From Roseovarius tolerans (GTDB taxonomy: Bacteria; Pseudomonadota; Alphaproteobacteria; Rhodobacterales; Rhodobacteraceae), in the NCBI RefSeq assembly GCF_900109855.1, contig NZ_FOBO01000010.1, positions 1-64,000 on the forward strand: a stretch of DNA of 64,000 bases, written 5' to 3'. Both the position numbers and the translations under genes were made by a program. The notes below the pieces were generated by a model, which saw only the letters and a list, made by a program, of their open reading frames with translations, searched no databases and was not told where the DNA came from. Shown piece by piece: positions 1-9,196 of the stretch. Position 1 is the first letter of the stretch. The number at the start of each line of letters is the position of its first letter.

Positions 1-287
1 CGCGGTGGGCGCCAAGACGGCCTTTATTGCGCCAGGATCTCCGTGGGAGAACGGCTACTGCGAAAGCTTCAATGCCAGGTTCCGGGATGAGCTTCTGAAC
101 GGTGAGGTCTTCTACTCGCTACGCGAGGCCCAGATTCTGACCGAGAAGTGGCGCCGCCACTACAACACAGTCAGACCGCACAGCGCTCTGGGATACCGCC
201 CACCAGCGCCCGAAAGCATCGTTCCCATAGACCAAAGGCCGACCATGCACTAACATTTAAACTGGACCACTCAGTGGGGGCAGACCA
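1..287 (+). mobile_element. 3' end of an IS3-family insertion sequence
   Basis: The window opens inside an insertion sequence. It contains the last part of a transposase reading frame (stop at 251-253) followed within 10 bases by a sequence of the kind that forms an IS terminal inverted repeat (261-287, beginning ACTGGACCACTCAG and ending GGGGGCAGACCA). The other end lies outside the window, so the target duplication and total length cannot be read. The element marks the left border of the lipid/polysaccharide gene region. Confidence 0.75.
2..253 (+). CDS. IS3-family transposase OrfB, C-terminal part (partial)
   Basis: This is the C-terminal portion of an IS3-type DDE transposase (integrase catalytic core). 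The residues [13 protein letters not shown] carry the conserved final catalytic glutamate of the DDE triad, followed by the family-typical RDELLNGE and [15 protein letters not shown] segments. The reading frame is open to the left edge, so the start and the first two catalytic aspartates are outside the window. It ends just before the terminal inverted repeat, as expected for an intact 3' end. Whether the whole element is functional cannot be judged. Confidence 0.85.
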   Translation, partial: AVGAKTAFIAPGSPWENGYCESFNARFRDELLNGEVFYSLREAQILTEKWRRHYNTVRPHSALGYRPPAPESIVPIDQRPTMH

Positions 288-300
288 CAAGCCCGTGTGA

Positions 301-443
301 AGACTTGCAGAAATTGACCTGAAAGACGCGCCAAAGGCGCGCAACCTACTGCGGCGTTTCGCCGAATTGATGGGCAGCCACACGATTTTGATGTCGAAAC
401 ACCGCTGATTACGCTTTATGAGCGCTATGTGCGGCCTGGCTAG
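301..443 (+). pseudogene. possible remnant of a decayed gene next to the IS
   Basis: Between the IS end and the next gene is a short stretch with coding character. One frame from about 301 reads LAEIDLKDAPKARNLLRRF and continues to AELMGSH near 381. A shift of two bases at 382-383 then gives DFDVETPLITLYERYVRPG followed by TAG at 441-443. Joined, the two pieces look like a coherent protein C-terminus broken by a frameshift and with its 5' part missing. I do not recognise the family. The remaining bases up to 586 show nothing I can name. Confidence 0.3.
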
Positions 444-586
444 GACCCGAAATCCAGACCTAGCGAGTATTGAAATGATCCACGGGATCATGCGCCACCT
501 ACGGGCCTGCACCCTACGACCCGACCTGATGAGGACATGCGGGGACAAAACGAATGAAGCTGTGGTAGCCGATGATGATTAAATAG

Positions 587-1531
587 ATGCAAACGAAACC
601 ATCAATACGATTTGTGTACAGGTCAGGAAAAGAGTCGCAGGGCTCGACTTTCATGCGCTGCTTCCAACTTAGCGCGATGATCCGGCCCTATCTCGAGGAT
701 CGCTTCGACATAGACGTGCTTGAGATGCCGGATGGCAATTCACCGTTCAAACAGTTGCTCTGGGCCAAACGCCAGGCCCGGCATACGATTTTTGTGTTCT
801 CCAAGGCCGCCATCAACAAGTTGTTCGCCAGCACGGTCTGGTGGTTACGCCAGCGCGGCAGCCTGATCTGCTTTGACCAGGTCGATAACGATCATGGCGT
901 GACCTCCCGGCTCTATGCCGACATCCAGTTCTGCAGCTCATATGCCCAGCTGGAAAAGCTACGACGCCACAAAAAGGAAAATCCTCGATTCAAAGGTGAG
1001 CCGATGCTGCTCTTGCACAGCTATGATCTGCGGCTCGAAAACTTCACGCCGCGCGAATTGGATCATGCGCGAATGGTCTATTTTGGCGACCCGCGAAACG
1101 CGAACCTCAAGGCAGGGATCGAGAAAACCATGGATGTGATCGAGATATCCGAATCCGACGAGATGCAGGCGGTGCTGCCACGCCTCGCGGGTTACAACCT
1201 GCACTATTGCATCAGAAACCAGGACATCGCCGCCCCGCTTTCATCGAAACCCTTCACCAAGGGCTTTACGGCGGCGGCCTGCGGGGCCAATGTCATCGCG
1301 CACCGGCGCACCGAGGATGTTGAGGAATTCCTCGGGTCCGACTATCCGTTTCTGGTTGACGGCGACAGACCGGACGAAGTCCTGTCAATGATCGAGCGGG
1401 CAAAACACAGCTATGGCGATGCGGATTGGCTCAGGGCGCAATCGATCATGCAGACGGTAAAGACGCGGGTATCACCCAAGGCGCTCGCGCAACAGCTGAG
1501 CACAGCACTCAAGGAATTCGGGATAGGGTAA
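587..1531 (+). CDS. glycosyltransferase-like protein, function unknown
   Basis: A 314-residue soluble protein. The C-terminal half contains KPFTKGFTAAACGANVIAH and later SDYPFLVDGD, which resembles the nucleotide-sugar-binding half of GT-B fold glycosyltransferases, where a conserved lysine/glutamate region is followed by an A/G-rich turn before a strand. The N-terminal half shows no motif I recognise. The stop codon is followed immediately by the ATG of the methyltransferase gene at 1532, so the two are almost certainly co-transcribed and translationally coupled. A role in decorating a surface glycan or lipid head group is inferred from context only. Confidence 0.55.
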   Translation: MQTKPSIRFVYRSGKESQGSTFMRCFQLSAMIRPYLEDRFDIDVLEMPDGNSPFKQLLWAKRQARHTIFVFSKAAINKLFASTVWWLRQRGSLICFDQVDNDHGVTSRLYADIQFCSSYAQLEKLRRHKKENPRFKGEPMLLLHSYDLRLENFTPRELDHARMVYFGDPRNANLKAGIEKTMDVIEISESDEMQAVLPRLAGYNLHYCIRNQDIAAPLSSKPFTKGFTAAACGANVIAHRRTEDVEEFLGSDYPFLVDGDRPDEVLSMIERAKHSYGDADWLRAQSIMQTVKTRVSPKALAQQLSTALKEFGIG

Positions 1532-2269
1532 ATGGCACTTTTCAAGAAAAAGAAACCGGGGCGTCACAAGGAAGCCGGGTTCGGCGAGAACACCGGCACG
1601 CATTATCGCAAGGTGCTGGAGAACCTGTTCAAGCTCCGCGCGCCCGAGTGGTATCTCGAAATTGGCTCGCGCGACGGACGCTCCCTGTCCTTGTGTCCGT
1701 GCAATTACATCGCGATCGATATCGAGTTCAAGGTCGAGCACGACACGTTCAACACCGCGCAGCAGATGATGTTCTTTCAGCAAAGCAGCGATGATTTCTT
1801 CGGGGGGGAGTTCCTGTCCCGCAACGCCATCACCCCGGATCTCGCATTCGTCGACGGCTTGCACCATTTCGAATTCGCCCTGCGGGATTTCATGAATTGC
1901 GAACGGAACATGAAACCGGGTGGCCTCGTCTGCCTGCATGACGTCAGCCCCTACAACGCCGCCATGACAACGCGCGACACAGATTACACCAACGTGCTCA
2001 AACGTCCCTGGACGGGCGATGTCTGGAAGGTGATCGCAGCCCTGCTGGACTACCGACCCGACCTCGAGATCAACGTTCTCAACGCCGAGGCGACCGGCCT
2101 CGGCTGCATCGAGAACCTCGACCCGACGAACAACACCCTGTTCGAGCACTACGACGAGATCTTGAAAAAATACATGGATGTCGATCTCGTGGAGATCGGG
2201 CCAGAGGCTTATTTCGGGCGGTTCTCGCTGACCGATGCAGAGGCGTATGTGGCGCATCAGGGACGCTAG
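1532..2269 (+). CDS. class I SAM-dependent methyltransferase-like protein
   Basis: A 245-residue protein of the Methyltransf_24-like type. YLEIGSRDGRSL (about residues 41-52) fits motif I of a Rossmann-fold methyltransferase, IAIDIEF the acidic end of strand 2, and FVDGLHHFE with the later LHDVSPYN the motifs usual in sugar- or glycan-linked methyltransferases. The N-terminus is very basic (KKKKPGRHK). The ATG directly follows the stop codon of the preceding glycosyltransferase-like gene. The substrate is unknown; methylation of a sugar attached by its neighbour is a reasonable guess. Confidence 0.65.
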   Translation: MALFKKKKPGRHKEAGFGENTGTHYRKVLENLFKLRAPEWYLEIGSRDGRSLSLCPCNYIAIDIEFKVEHDTFNTAQQMMFFQQSSDDFFGGEFLSRNAITPDLAFVDGLHHFEFALRDFMNCERNMKPGGLVCLHDVSPYNAAMTTRDTDYTNVLKRPWTGDVWKVIAALLDYRPDLEINVLNAEATGLGCIENLDPTNNTLFEHYDEILKKYMDVDLVEIGPEAYFGRFSLTDAEAYVAHQGR

Positions 2270-2583
2270 CGCCCGCCACGTCCGCGACCCATGCCCCTCG
2301 CCCCGGCGCACTCTGGCGTTGGGAGGGGGCATTACGACGTTCACGATGCATGTCAGGATGAAACCGTTATTCTTTTGCGGTGGCAAATCCGTGGTGAAAT
2401 GAGTAATCCCCACTCCAAGACAATGCCCGGCCGGATGGACGCGGTGAAACCGAACAGGCCAGTGGCCCTACGTGACATGCCCGACCCGGACGGCCAAGGG
2501 ATTGTCGCGACACGAGTTGGATGGCACGCAAAAGGCAAGATCGCGGACCGGACCCCGAACCCAGTCCGCCTCTTGATCAGCAA
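2270..2583. other. intergenic region, no gene seen
   Basis: About 310 bases between the methyltransferase and the first sulfotransferase gene. Open frames here overlap on both strands and lack coding character. The promoter of the downstream lipid-tailoring genes must lie here or just inside, but I see no convincing -35/-10 pair. Confidence 0.5.
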
Positions 2584-3567
2584 ATGAACGACACGATACG
2601 AATTCTTCGCGCCAGCTTTCCAGAGGCCAGCAAGGTTGTCTGGCGCAAGGCGACCCGCCGCCTACTCAAGCTCAGGCTCGACCTCACCGGAGCGGATCAG
2701 GCCGAGCGCATCCGCGCCGAGCGTTATCAGCGCGGTCGCGAGCAGTACCGCAGTCTTCAAAAAGCCGACGCCGTGGTGGTGTCTTTCGGCAAAAGCGGTC
2801 GAACCTGGCTGCGCGTGATGGTCTCGCGCCTCTATCAGCAGGTCTATGATCTGCCTGAGGACACGCTAATCGGGTTTGACAATTTTCATAACATGGATCG
2901 CCGTGTGCCTCGGCTGTTCTTCACCCATGACAACTATATCGGCGACTATACCGGCCATACCGACAGCAAGGTCGATTTCTACGACAAGAAGGTGCTCTTG
3001 ATGGTGCGCGACCCGCGTGATGTCGCGGTATCTCAGTTCTTTCAATGGCGTTTTCGCCAGCGGCCCGAAAAGAAGCTTTTGAATGAATATCCACCGGACG
3101 GGGATGACAGATCCGTTTATGATTTTGTCATGCACGAAGGTGGCGGCTTGCCCAAGGTCATCGACTTCATGAACATCTGGGCCCGCGAGCGTGACAATCT
3201 GCGCGCACTTTCGGTGATCCGCTACGAGGACATGCGCGCCAACCCGCACGAGACCCTGACGCAGGTGGCCGAATTCCTCGACATCCCCGCCGATGCCGCG
3301 CGTATACAAGAGGCGGTGGATTACGCCTCGTTCGAGAACATGAAGAAAAAAGAGGCCGAGAGCAGCTTCCGCATGAGCGGCACGCGCTTGGCCCCCGGCG
3401 ACAAGAGCAATCCCGACAGCTACAAGACCCGTCGCGCCAAGGTCGGCGGCTTTCGCGATTATTTCGAGGACGACCAGATCGAGGCGATCAACGGGCTTAC
3501 GGCCAAGACCCTCGACCCCGTCTATCGCTACGACGCGGACGCCACAGCCGACAGCAAGGCAAAATGA
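2584..3567 (+). CDS. sulfotransferase (PAPS-dependent), copy 1
   Basis: A 327-residue cytosolic sulfotransferase-domain protein that would transfer sulfate from PAPS to a hydroxyl or amine. The 5'-phosphosulfate-binding loop is FGKSGRTW (about residues 68-75) and the 3'-phosphate-binding motif is RDPRDVAVSQ (142-151); near the C-terminus KVGGFRDYF matches the usual third PAPS contact. I chose ATG 2584 because it gives an N-terminus similar in length to the paralogue at 9197; an in-frame ATG at 2521 would add 21 proline-rich residues. The stop overlaps the next start (ATGA), so it is coupled to an ELM1-family gene. The acceptor is unknown; the context suggests a lipid head group. Confidence 0.85.
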   Translation: MNDTIRILRASFPEASKVVWRKATRRLLKLRLDLTGADQAERIRAERYQRGREQYRSLQKADAVVVSFGKSGRTWLRVMVSRLYQQVYDLPEDTLIGFDNFHNMDRRVPRLFFTHDNYIGDYTGHTDSKVDFYDKKVLLMVRDPRDVAVSQFFQWRFRQRPEKKLLNEYPPDGDDRSVYDFVMHEGGGLPKVIDFMNIWARERDNLRALSVIRYEDMRANPHETLTQVAEFLDIPADAARIQEAVDYASFENMKKKEAESSFRMSGTRLAPGDKSNPDSYKTRRAKVGGFRDYFEDDQIEAINGLTAKTLDPVYRYDADATADSKAK

Positions 3568-4715
3568 CGCCTTCCGAAGCATCCCCTCGCATCTGGCGGG
3601 TTCTGGGCGACAAGAAGGGCGATAACAGTCAGGTTGACGTGATCGCAGAGGCGCTGGAACAGACACGCGGCTGGACGTCAGAGCTGCGCCATTTGGAAAT
3701 GCTGCCGGAATACGTCAAGGGTAAGCCGCGCGTCGCGCCCACCCTGCACCATATCGACCGCGCGCGCAGCGACCCGCTGGAACCGCCCTGGCCCGACCTG
3801 ATCCTTACGCGCGGGCGCCGCCCGTCCAATGTCGCGCTCTGGATCAAACGGCAATCCGGCGGGCGCACGCGCATCGTGCTTCTGGGCAAGCCCGCGGGCT
3901 GGCTGTCGCATTACATGTCTCAGTTCGACCTCGTCATCACCAGTTCCGAAACCCTGCCGCCGCCCTTTGACAACGTCATGCAGATCGACCTGCCGCTGAT
4001 GCAGATCGGGGCCGACCGGCTCGAAGCGGGGCGTGTCGAATGGCAGGATACGCTTGCCCCCCTGCCCCGGCCTTTGGTTGCATTCCTGATCGGCGGGCCG
4101 ACCAGCCCCTATGTCTACAACTCCGAGGCCGAGACCCGCCTGCGCAAACGCATCGCGCAGGTTCTGGCGCGAGGCGGCACACCCTATCTCGTCGGCTCGC
4201 GGCGCACGCCGTCAGGGTTTCTGGATCGTCTGCAAGACGGATTTCCCGACACCCTTCGCGTGTTCGACTGGGCCCGCCCCGAGGGCGAGAACCCCTATAC
4301 CGGCCTTCTGGCCCTCGGCGACCGGTTCGTCGTGACCGGCGACAGCATCTCCATGCAGGTCGAAGTGGCCCGGCTTGGCAAGCCGCTCGAAATCCTGCCG
4401 CTGCCCTTCGGCTGGCTGGGGCGGCTCGACGATGCGCGGCGGCGGCTCGCGGCGTGGATGTTCCAACCGGCACGCGCCGGTCACCCCGCCGAGGCGGCTC
4501 GCCTTGCCATGGCGCGCGGGCTCTATCATCTGAGGTTGATGCAACAGACGCGGCATTTCCCACGGTTTCACCAGATCCTCATTGATCGCGGTCTGGCCAG
4601 TTGGGCCGGTGACGCCGAGGCGGACACCCCGACCGATCAGCCGATCCCGACGGCCAGCGCGGATGACGTGACCCGCATCCTCGCCCGGATCGACCCGCTC
4701 TTGCGCGGGGTGTGA
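3564..4715 (+). CDS. ELM1/DUF1022 family protein, copy 1
   Basis: A 383-residue protein of the family annotated as mitochondrial fission ELM1-like (DUF1022), common in alphaproteobacteria and plants. Family features are the N-terminal LGDKKGDNSQ, the PPWPDLILTRGRRPSNVALWI segment in the first third, and ENPYTGLLALGDRFVVTGDSISM in the C-terminal half. The layout resembles a two-domain GT-B glycosyltransferase, but the biochemical role is not established. The ATG overlaps the sulfotransferase stop and the stop is one base before the lipid kinase ATG. It is one of three paralogues in this locus (also 7924-9021 and 15333-16514). Confidence 0.8.
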   Translation: MTPSEASPRIWRVLGDKKGDNSQVDVIAEALEQTRGWTSELRHLEMLPEYVKGKPRVAPTLHHIDRARSDPLEPPWPDLILTRGRRPSNVALWIKRQSGGRTRIVLLGKPAGWLSHYMSQFDLVITSSETLPPPFDNVMQIDLPLMQIGADRLEAGRVEWQDTLAPLPRPLVAFLIGGPTSPYVYNSEAETRLRKRIAQVLARGGTPYLVGSRRTPSGFLDRLQDGFPDTLRVFDWARPEGENPYTGLLALGDRFVVTGDSISMQVEVARLGKPLEILPLPFGWLGRLDDARRRLAAWMFQPARAGHPAEAARLAMARGLYHLRLMQQTRHFPRFHQILIDRGLASWAGDAEADTPTDQPIPTASADDVTRILARIDPLLRGV

Positions 4716-4716
4716 C

Positions 4717-5703
4717 ATGACCCATCCCAACATCTGCGTCATCAGCAACCCGACCAGCGGCAACAACCGCAAATGGCAGACCCGAATCGAGGAGCGCCTC
4801 GCCCGCTACGACCATGTCCGCCACCATGTCACCCGCTCCCCGCAAGAGGCCGAGGCGCTGGTGCCGGACCTTGCGGCAATGCAACCCGACGTGGTGGTCA
4901 TCAATGGCGGCGACGGCACCATCGCGGCGGCGCTTGGCATGATCCTCGATCACTGGGTCCCCGATCGCCTGCCCCTGATCATCGTGCTGCCCGGCGGCAC
5001 CGCCAACATGACGGCGGGCGATATCGGCACCGCGTCCTCGCATCGCCGTGCGCTCAAGCGGTTCTTTGCCTGGCTTGACCGGGGCGCGCCGCTCGACGGC
5101 GATATCCGCGAGCGTCACATCATGCGCGTCGACGGGGCCGCCGACGGGCAGGTGCGCTACGGCATGTTCATGGGAACCGGGGCGATCATGCAGGCCACGA
5201 AATTCGCCCATAGCGAGGTGCATTCGCGCGGCCTAGGCGGCGAGATCAGTCTCGGGATGATCCTTATCCGCTCGGTCTGGGGGCTGATCCGTCAGGACCC
5301 GAAGTTCTACCAGCCGACCCATGTGCGCATGCGGATGACCGGCGCGGGCGGCGCGCAGGTCAGCCGCGACGAAGCCCCGATGCTGATCCTCGTGGCCAGC
5401 ACGCTCGAACGGCTGTTTCTTGGCATCCGACCCTTCTGGTCCAGCGAAAAGGCCCCCATCGGCCTCACCACGATCCGTGGCGGCGCCGCGCGCTTTGCCC
5501 GCGCCTTCCCGTCGGTGCTGCGCGGGCATCCGAACCGCCATGTGACGGCGGAAAACGGCTATGAGAGCTTTCGCGCCGGGCAGATTGCGCTCCGCTTCGA
5601 GGGGGAACTCAATCTCGACGGAGAGCTGTTCGCCAGCTCCGGCCCCGATGTCCCGCTCGTGATCACCGCCGAGGGACCATTGCGCTTTCTGCGTCCACGC
5701 TAG
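4717..5703 (+). CDS. diacylglycerol/ceramide-kinase family lipid kinase
   Basis: A 328-residue member of the DAGK-catalytic family, which phosphorylates lipid hydroxyls with ATP. The nucleotide-binding motifs are clear: ISNPTSG (9-15), NGGDGT (63-68) and PGGTANM (92-98). It is the third gene of a tight sulfotransferase-ELM1-kinase set. Because the window also carries a serine palmitoyltransferase, a CerR-like reductase and a ceramide-synthase-like protein, a sphingoid base or ceramide is the most attractive substrate; bacterial ceramide kinase is known from Caulobacter. Diacylglycerol kinase is the main alternative. Confidence 0.8.
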   Translation: MTHPNICVISNPTSGNNRKWQTRIEERLARYDHVRHHVTRSPQEAEALVPDLAAMQPDVVVINGGDGTIAAALGMILDHWVPDRLPLIIVLPGGTANMTAGDIGTASSHRRALKRFFAWLDRGAPLDGDIRERHIMRVDGAADGQVRYGMFMGTGAIMQATKFAHSEVHSRGLGGEISLGMILIRSVWGLIRQDPKFYQPTHVRMRMTGAGGAQVSRDEAPMLILVASTLERLFLGIRPFWSSEKAPIGLTTIRGGAARFARAFPSVLRGHPNRHVTAENGYESFRAGQIALRFEGELNLDGELFASSGPDVPLVITAEGPLRFLRPR

Positions 5704-5779
5704 GGCGCGGCGCTTGTTTGCCAGCCCGCCCCGGGCCTATAGAGGGCAGGTGATTTTCCATGCAAGGCACGCGCATCCC

Positions 5780-6736
5780 ATGACTGGCCAGCAGACACCG
5801 GCAGAGTATCCCACCCCGGACGGCCCCGATCTTGAGACCTCCGCCGCCCTGCGCGTGCTGGTGACGGCGCTGCAAGAGCGCTTCGGCGACGGGCTTCAGG
5901 CGGTCATCCTCTACGGCTCCTGCCTGCGCAGCACCGACCTTCTGGATGGGCTCGTCGATTTCTATGTGCTGGTCGAGAACACGCCGCGCGCCGAACCCCG
6001 GCTCTGGCTGCGGCTTGGCGGGCGTATCCTGCCGCCCAATGTCTATTACCTCGAAACCCCTCTGGGGGATCAGACCGTGCGTTGCAAATACGCCGTGCTC
6101 AGCCTCGCGCAATTCGAACGCGGCACCGGTCCGGGCTGGTTTCATTCCTATCTCTGGGGACGCTTTGCGCAGCCCGTGAAACCGGTCTGGTGCGACAGCC
6201 CCGCCACCCGCGCCCGGCTGCACGCGGCCTTCCTGCGTGCGGGCGAAACCCTGCTGCGCCGCGCCATCCCGGCGCTGCCACCCGAGGGACGACTGTCGGA
6301 CCTGTGGCGAGGGGCGCTGGCACTCAGCTATGGCACAGAACTGCGCGCCGAACGTCAGGGCCGCGCCGCCGAACTCGCCGGGCATGGGCAGGCCTTCTTT
6401 GAGGCGCTGACCCAGTGCCTCGAGCCGCGTCTCGGTGGGCTCTTGCAGATTGGGAACGACGACGGCACCCTGCACTATCGCAGCTACGCAAGCCGCCGCG
6501 CCCGCCGCCTTGCCCCGATGCTCTGGGCACTGCGGCGGGTGCAGGGCAAGGCGCTCTCGGTGGCGAGGCTGATCAAGGGGCTGTTCACCTTCGAAGGCGG
6601 GCTCGATTACCTCGCCTGGAAACTGTCGCGCCATTCCGGGCAAGAGGTGGTGATACCCGACAAGGTCCGCCGCCGCCCGCTGATCCATATCTGGGGCTTC
6701 ATGCGCCAGCTTTATGCCCGGGGTGTTTTTCGCTGA
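5780..6736 (+). CDS. nucleotidyltransferase-like protein (pol-beta/Tam41-like fold suspected)
   Basis: A 318-residue protein of uncertain family. Near residues 45-70 it reads ILYGSCLRSTDLLDG followed by LVDFYVLVE: a helix-turn with GS and then an acidic residue on a strand, the layout of pol-beta superfamily nucleotidyltransferases and in particular of Tam41/Mmp37, which makes CDP-diacylglycerol from phosphatidate in mitochondria. A GS...D pattern alone is weak evidence. It lies 76 bases after the lipid kinase, so a role in activating a lipid phosphate with CTP is plausible. I chose ATG 5780; a TTG at 5714 would extend it by 22 residues. Confidence 0.5.
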   Translation: MTGQQTPAEYPTPDGPDLETSAALRVLVTALQERFGDGLQAVILYGSCLRSTDLLDGLVDFYVLVENTPRAEPRLWLRLGGRILPPNVYYLETPLGDQTVRCKYAVLSLAQFERGTGPGWFHSYLWGRFAQPVKPVWCDSPATRARLHAAFLRAGETLLRRAIPALPPEGRLSDLWRGALALSYGTELRAERQGRAAELAGHGQAFFEALTQCLEPRLGGLLQIGNDDGTLHYRSYASRRARRLAPMLWALRRVQGKALSVARLIKGLFTFEGGLDYLAWKLSRHSGQEVVIPDKVRRRPLIHIWGFMRQLYARGVFR

Positions 6737-6938
6737 CCCCGCGTTTGCCGCAAGGCCCACGCAAGAATCCGCGCACAAACTGAAACACAATGACAGTTTC
6801 ACGACGTTTTTCGGCTTTTACGTGATCCAGATCAAAACAGTAAGGTGTTCAATTGTGTTCCTGAGACATGGCGTCTGCCGGAATTCTCCTGTATAGAGCG
6901 CCGCAGAAAAAACAAAATCGAGGTTGCGGATACACATC

Positions 6939-7889
6939 ATGAAACACGCCGTATTCATCCAGTCAAACCACAAGCAGATCGTCGGCGCGATTGCCGCCGA
7001 GCACGCGCTGCGCCGCTATTCCACCAACAACGACAAGTTCGAGGTGCATATCGTCAACAGCCGGGATTACCCGTTCTTCCTGGCCCGCGAAGGCCAAGAA
7101 TACATGCGCGACGGGGTCAAGCGGGTTTGGCTGAACGAAGACCTGCAATCTTTTACCCCCACCCGCTTCATGCCGCCCGAACTGATGGGCTACGAAGGCC
7201 GCGCCGTGGTCATCGATCCCGACGTGTTCGCCTGTGCCGATATCTGGGAACTGCTGAACCGTGACATGAAGGGCAATGCGATCATGGCGCGCATGCGCTC
7301 GGGCACCAAGGGCCTGATCGACAAGGCCTACGCCAGCTCGGTGATGCTGCTCGACTGCGCCCAGCTGACCCACTGGAAGGTCGAAGAACAGTTCAACGCG
7401 ATGTTCGACGGTGATCATGACTATTCGCGCTGGATCGGTCTGCGTAACGAAGACCCCAGCAAGATCGAATTCATCGAGAACGAGTGGAACGATTTCGACA
7501 AGTTCAACACCGACACCAAGATGCTACACACCACCCGCCGCAAGACCCAGCCGTGGAAGACCGGCCTGCCGGTCGATTGGCGCCCCGCAGAGAAATTCCG
7601 CCTATTCCCGCCAGCGGCGTGGGTGCTTCGTATGCGTCGCAAGATCTTTGGCGAATACGGCCTGATGGGCAATTACAAGGAGCATCCCGACAAGAACCAG
7701 GAGAACTTCTTCTGGGGCTTGGTCAAGGAATGCGTCGAAGAGGGCAAGCTCACCGAAGAGTTCCTGCGCAAGGAAATGGAAGAAAACCACGTCCGCCACG
7801 ATGCGCTTGAGATTCTCAAGAATGTGCCAGACCTGCCCGCAGGCACCGCGCATCCGCTGAGCACCGGTAATCTTGCCAAGGCGGCCTGA
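6939..7889 (+). CDS. glycosyltransferase family 8-like protein
   Basis: A 316-residue protein whose start I place at ATG 6939 (MKHAVFIQSN) rather than the upstream TTG 6924. The N-terminal half follows a GT-A pattern: an N-terminal strand, then RAVVIDPDVFACADIWEL, where DPD would serve as the metal-binding DxD motif of GT8-like retaining transferases. The C-terminal half is rich in charged and aromatic residues and has no known domain I can name. A 200-base gap separates it from the nucleotidyltransferase gene, so it may have its own promoter. Donor and acceptor are unknown. Confidence 0.5.
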   Translation: MKHAVFIQSNHKQIVGAIAAEHALRRYSTNNDKFEVHIVNSRDYPFFLAREGQEYMRDGVKRVWLNEDLQSFTPTRFMPPELMGYEGRAVVIDPDVFACADIWELLNRDMKGNAIMARMRSGTKGLIDKAYASSVMLLDCAQLTHWKVEEQFNAMFDGDHDYSRWIGLRNEDPSKIEFIENEWNDFDKFNTDTKMLHTTRRKTQPWKTGLPVDWRPAEKFRLFPPAAWVLRMRRKIFGEYGLMGNYKEHPDKNQENFFWGLVKECVEEGKLTEEFLRKEMEENHVRHDALEILKNVPDLPAGTAHPLSTGNLAKAA

Positions 7890-7902
7890 TCAAGACATGG
7901 GT

Positions 7903-7918
7903 GCGGGCCCAGGCCCGC
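7903..7918. terminator. small GC hairpin between convergent genes
   Basis: GCGGGC (7903-7908) and GCCCGC (7913-7918) form a 6-bp stem with a 4-base loop in the 34-base gap between the convergent GT8-like and ELM1 genes. There is no T-tract on either side, so it is only a weak candidate for a bidirectional terminator. Confidence 0.3.
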
Positions 7919-7923
7919 GCCGA

Positions 7924-9021
7924 TCAAAACAGCGCGCGAATTCTCTCGCTCGCGTCTTGCGCTCCGCCCGATGGGTCGGGGCGCATTTCTTTTGTCCATC
8001 CCTCGCCCTGCGCCACCAGTTTTGGCGCCTCATCCAGCCAGCGCGCCCGCCCGTCGCGCACCAATGCATCCTGAATGCGCGAAATATCCCGCCGCATCCG
8101 CACCGGCGCAAGGCCCATCGCCAGCGCATGGCTCAGCGGCTTGTGCCGGAAATTATGGGGATGGCTCCACCAACTGCCCGGCGAATCACCGGGATCGAAG
8201 ATATAAAGCGGCCGCCCAAGGCTTGCCGCCTCGGCCAGCATCGACATGCTTTCGCCGGTGACGACAAACCGATCCGCAAGACCCAGAAAGGCGGAATAGG
8301 GGTTCTCCTCTGAGCCCACGCGTTCATGCCACCAATAGGTTTGCGCAGGCACGTGGAGCGCGTCGCAAAACGCCTGCGCCACGGCAGGTGGCGTGCGCGG
8401 GCTGCCGGTGACAAGGGCCGCCCCCCCGCTTGCGCCGACCAGCCGGTTAACCCCCTCCGCCAGGCGGCGCACCTTGGCAGGGGTGAAAACGAACGGCCCG
8501 CTATCGCCCCCGATCAGCACCGTGGTGAAGGGACGCGGCAGTTGCGCGAGCATCGGCCTTGCCAGTTGTGCGGCGTCATCGACGCGCGCACGGGTAAACC
8601 GGTGCATCGGCAGCGGATTGACCAGGATGTTGGGCGCAGGCTCAAGGAAATACTGCGGCGTGCCGACAATCAGATCGTAGCAGTCAGGCGGAGCCCAGGG
8701 ACGCCCAACATGCACCAGCCGCACGCCGCCGCCTGCTTGTCGCCTGATCCAGCGCGCGACCGGCTCGTTGCGACGCCCGGCGCTGATCACCAGATCCGGC
8801 CAAGGGGCGCTAAGGGGGCTCGACGCCTGCCGGTCGATCCCCATCAGCGTCGGCCCCAACAGCAGGTGTGGCAGCAATTCCCAACTGCGCGCGAAAATAC
8901 GTTTCTCCTCGAACGGCCATTCCAATGCCTCGGCCAGCGCCAACACCTGCGTGTTGTCGCCCGCCTTGCGCCCCAGCAGGCACCAGACCTTTGCCGGTTT
9001 CACCGTCCCGTCCTTGTCCAA
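7924..9021 (-). CDS. ELM1/DUF1022 family protein, copy 2
   Basis: A 365-residue paralogue of the ELM1-like proteins at 3564 and 15333. It keeps the family signature LGRKAGDNTQ near the N-terminus, APWPDLVISAGRRNEPVARWI in the first third, and ENPYSAFLGLADRFVVTGESMSML in the C-terminal half. It is transcribed leftward, divergent from the second sulfotransferase, so sulfotransferase and ELM1 genes are neighbours for the second time in this locus. The biochemical activity of the family is not firmly known; a GT-B-like transferase role is inferred from the fold layout. Confidence 0.8.
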   Translation of the reverse strand: MDKDGTVKPAKVWCLLGRKAGDNTQVLALAEALEWPFEEKRIFARSWELLPHLLLGPTLMGIDRQASSPLSAPWPDLVISAGRRNEPVARWIRRQAGGGVRLVHVGRPWAPPDCYDLIVGTPQYFLEPAPNILVNPLPMHRFTRARVDDAAQLARPMLAQLPRPFTTVLIGGDSGPFVFTPAKVRRLAEGVNRLVGASGGAALVTGSPRTPPAVAQAFCDALHVPAQTYWWHERVGSEENPYSAFLGLADRFVVTGESMSMLAEAASLGRPLYIFDPGDSPGSWWSHPHNFRHKPLSHALAMGLAPVRMRRDISRIQDALVRDGRARWLDEAPKLVAQGEGWTKEMRPDPSGGAQDASERIRALF

Positions 9022-9196
9022 AATCTCTCTCGTTTTCGCTCTATGCGGATCATGCCCGCCATCCTGCCCTGTTGCGCGGTCAATGCCACAAATTTCAGCC
9101 TGAAACAGCCACGCGCAAAATTACCCATACAAACCCGGAGCGATACCCTCTAAGAGCAGGGTACGAAACCCTGACCCAAGACCAGATTGCCCGCCC

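Noticed and set aside
171..548. A 125-codon open frame on the minus strand
   Set aside because: It crosses the IS transposase end and the remnant region and has no coding character or family features.
5663..6802. A 379-codon open frame on the minus strand
   Set aside because: Antisense to the nucleotidyltransferase-like gene. The plus-strand protein is in the same direction as the kinase and has a GS...D motif; the minus-strand frame shows none.
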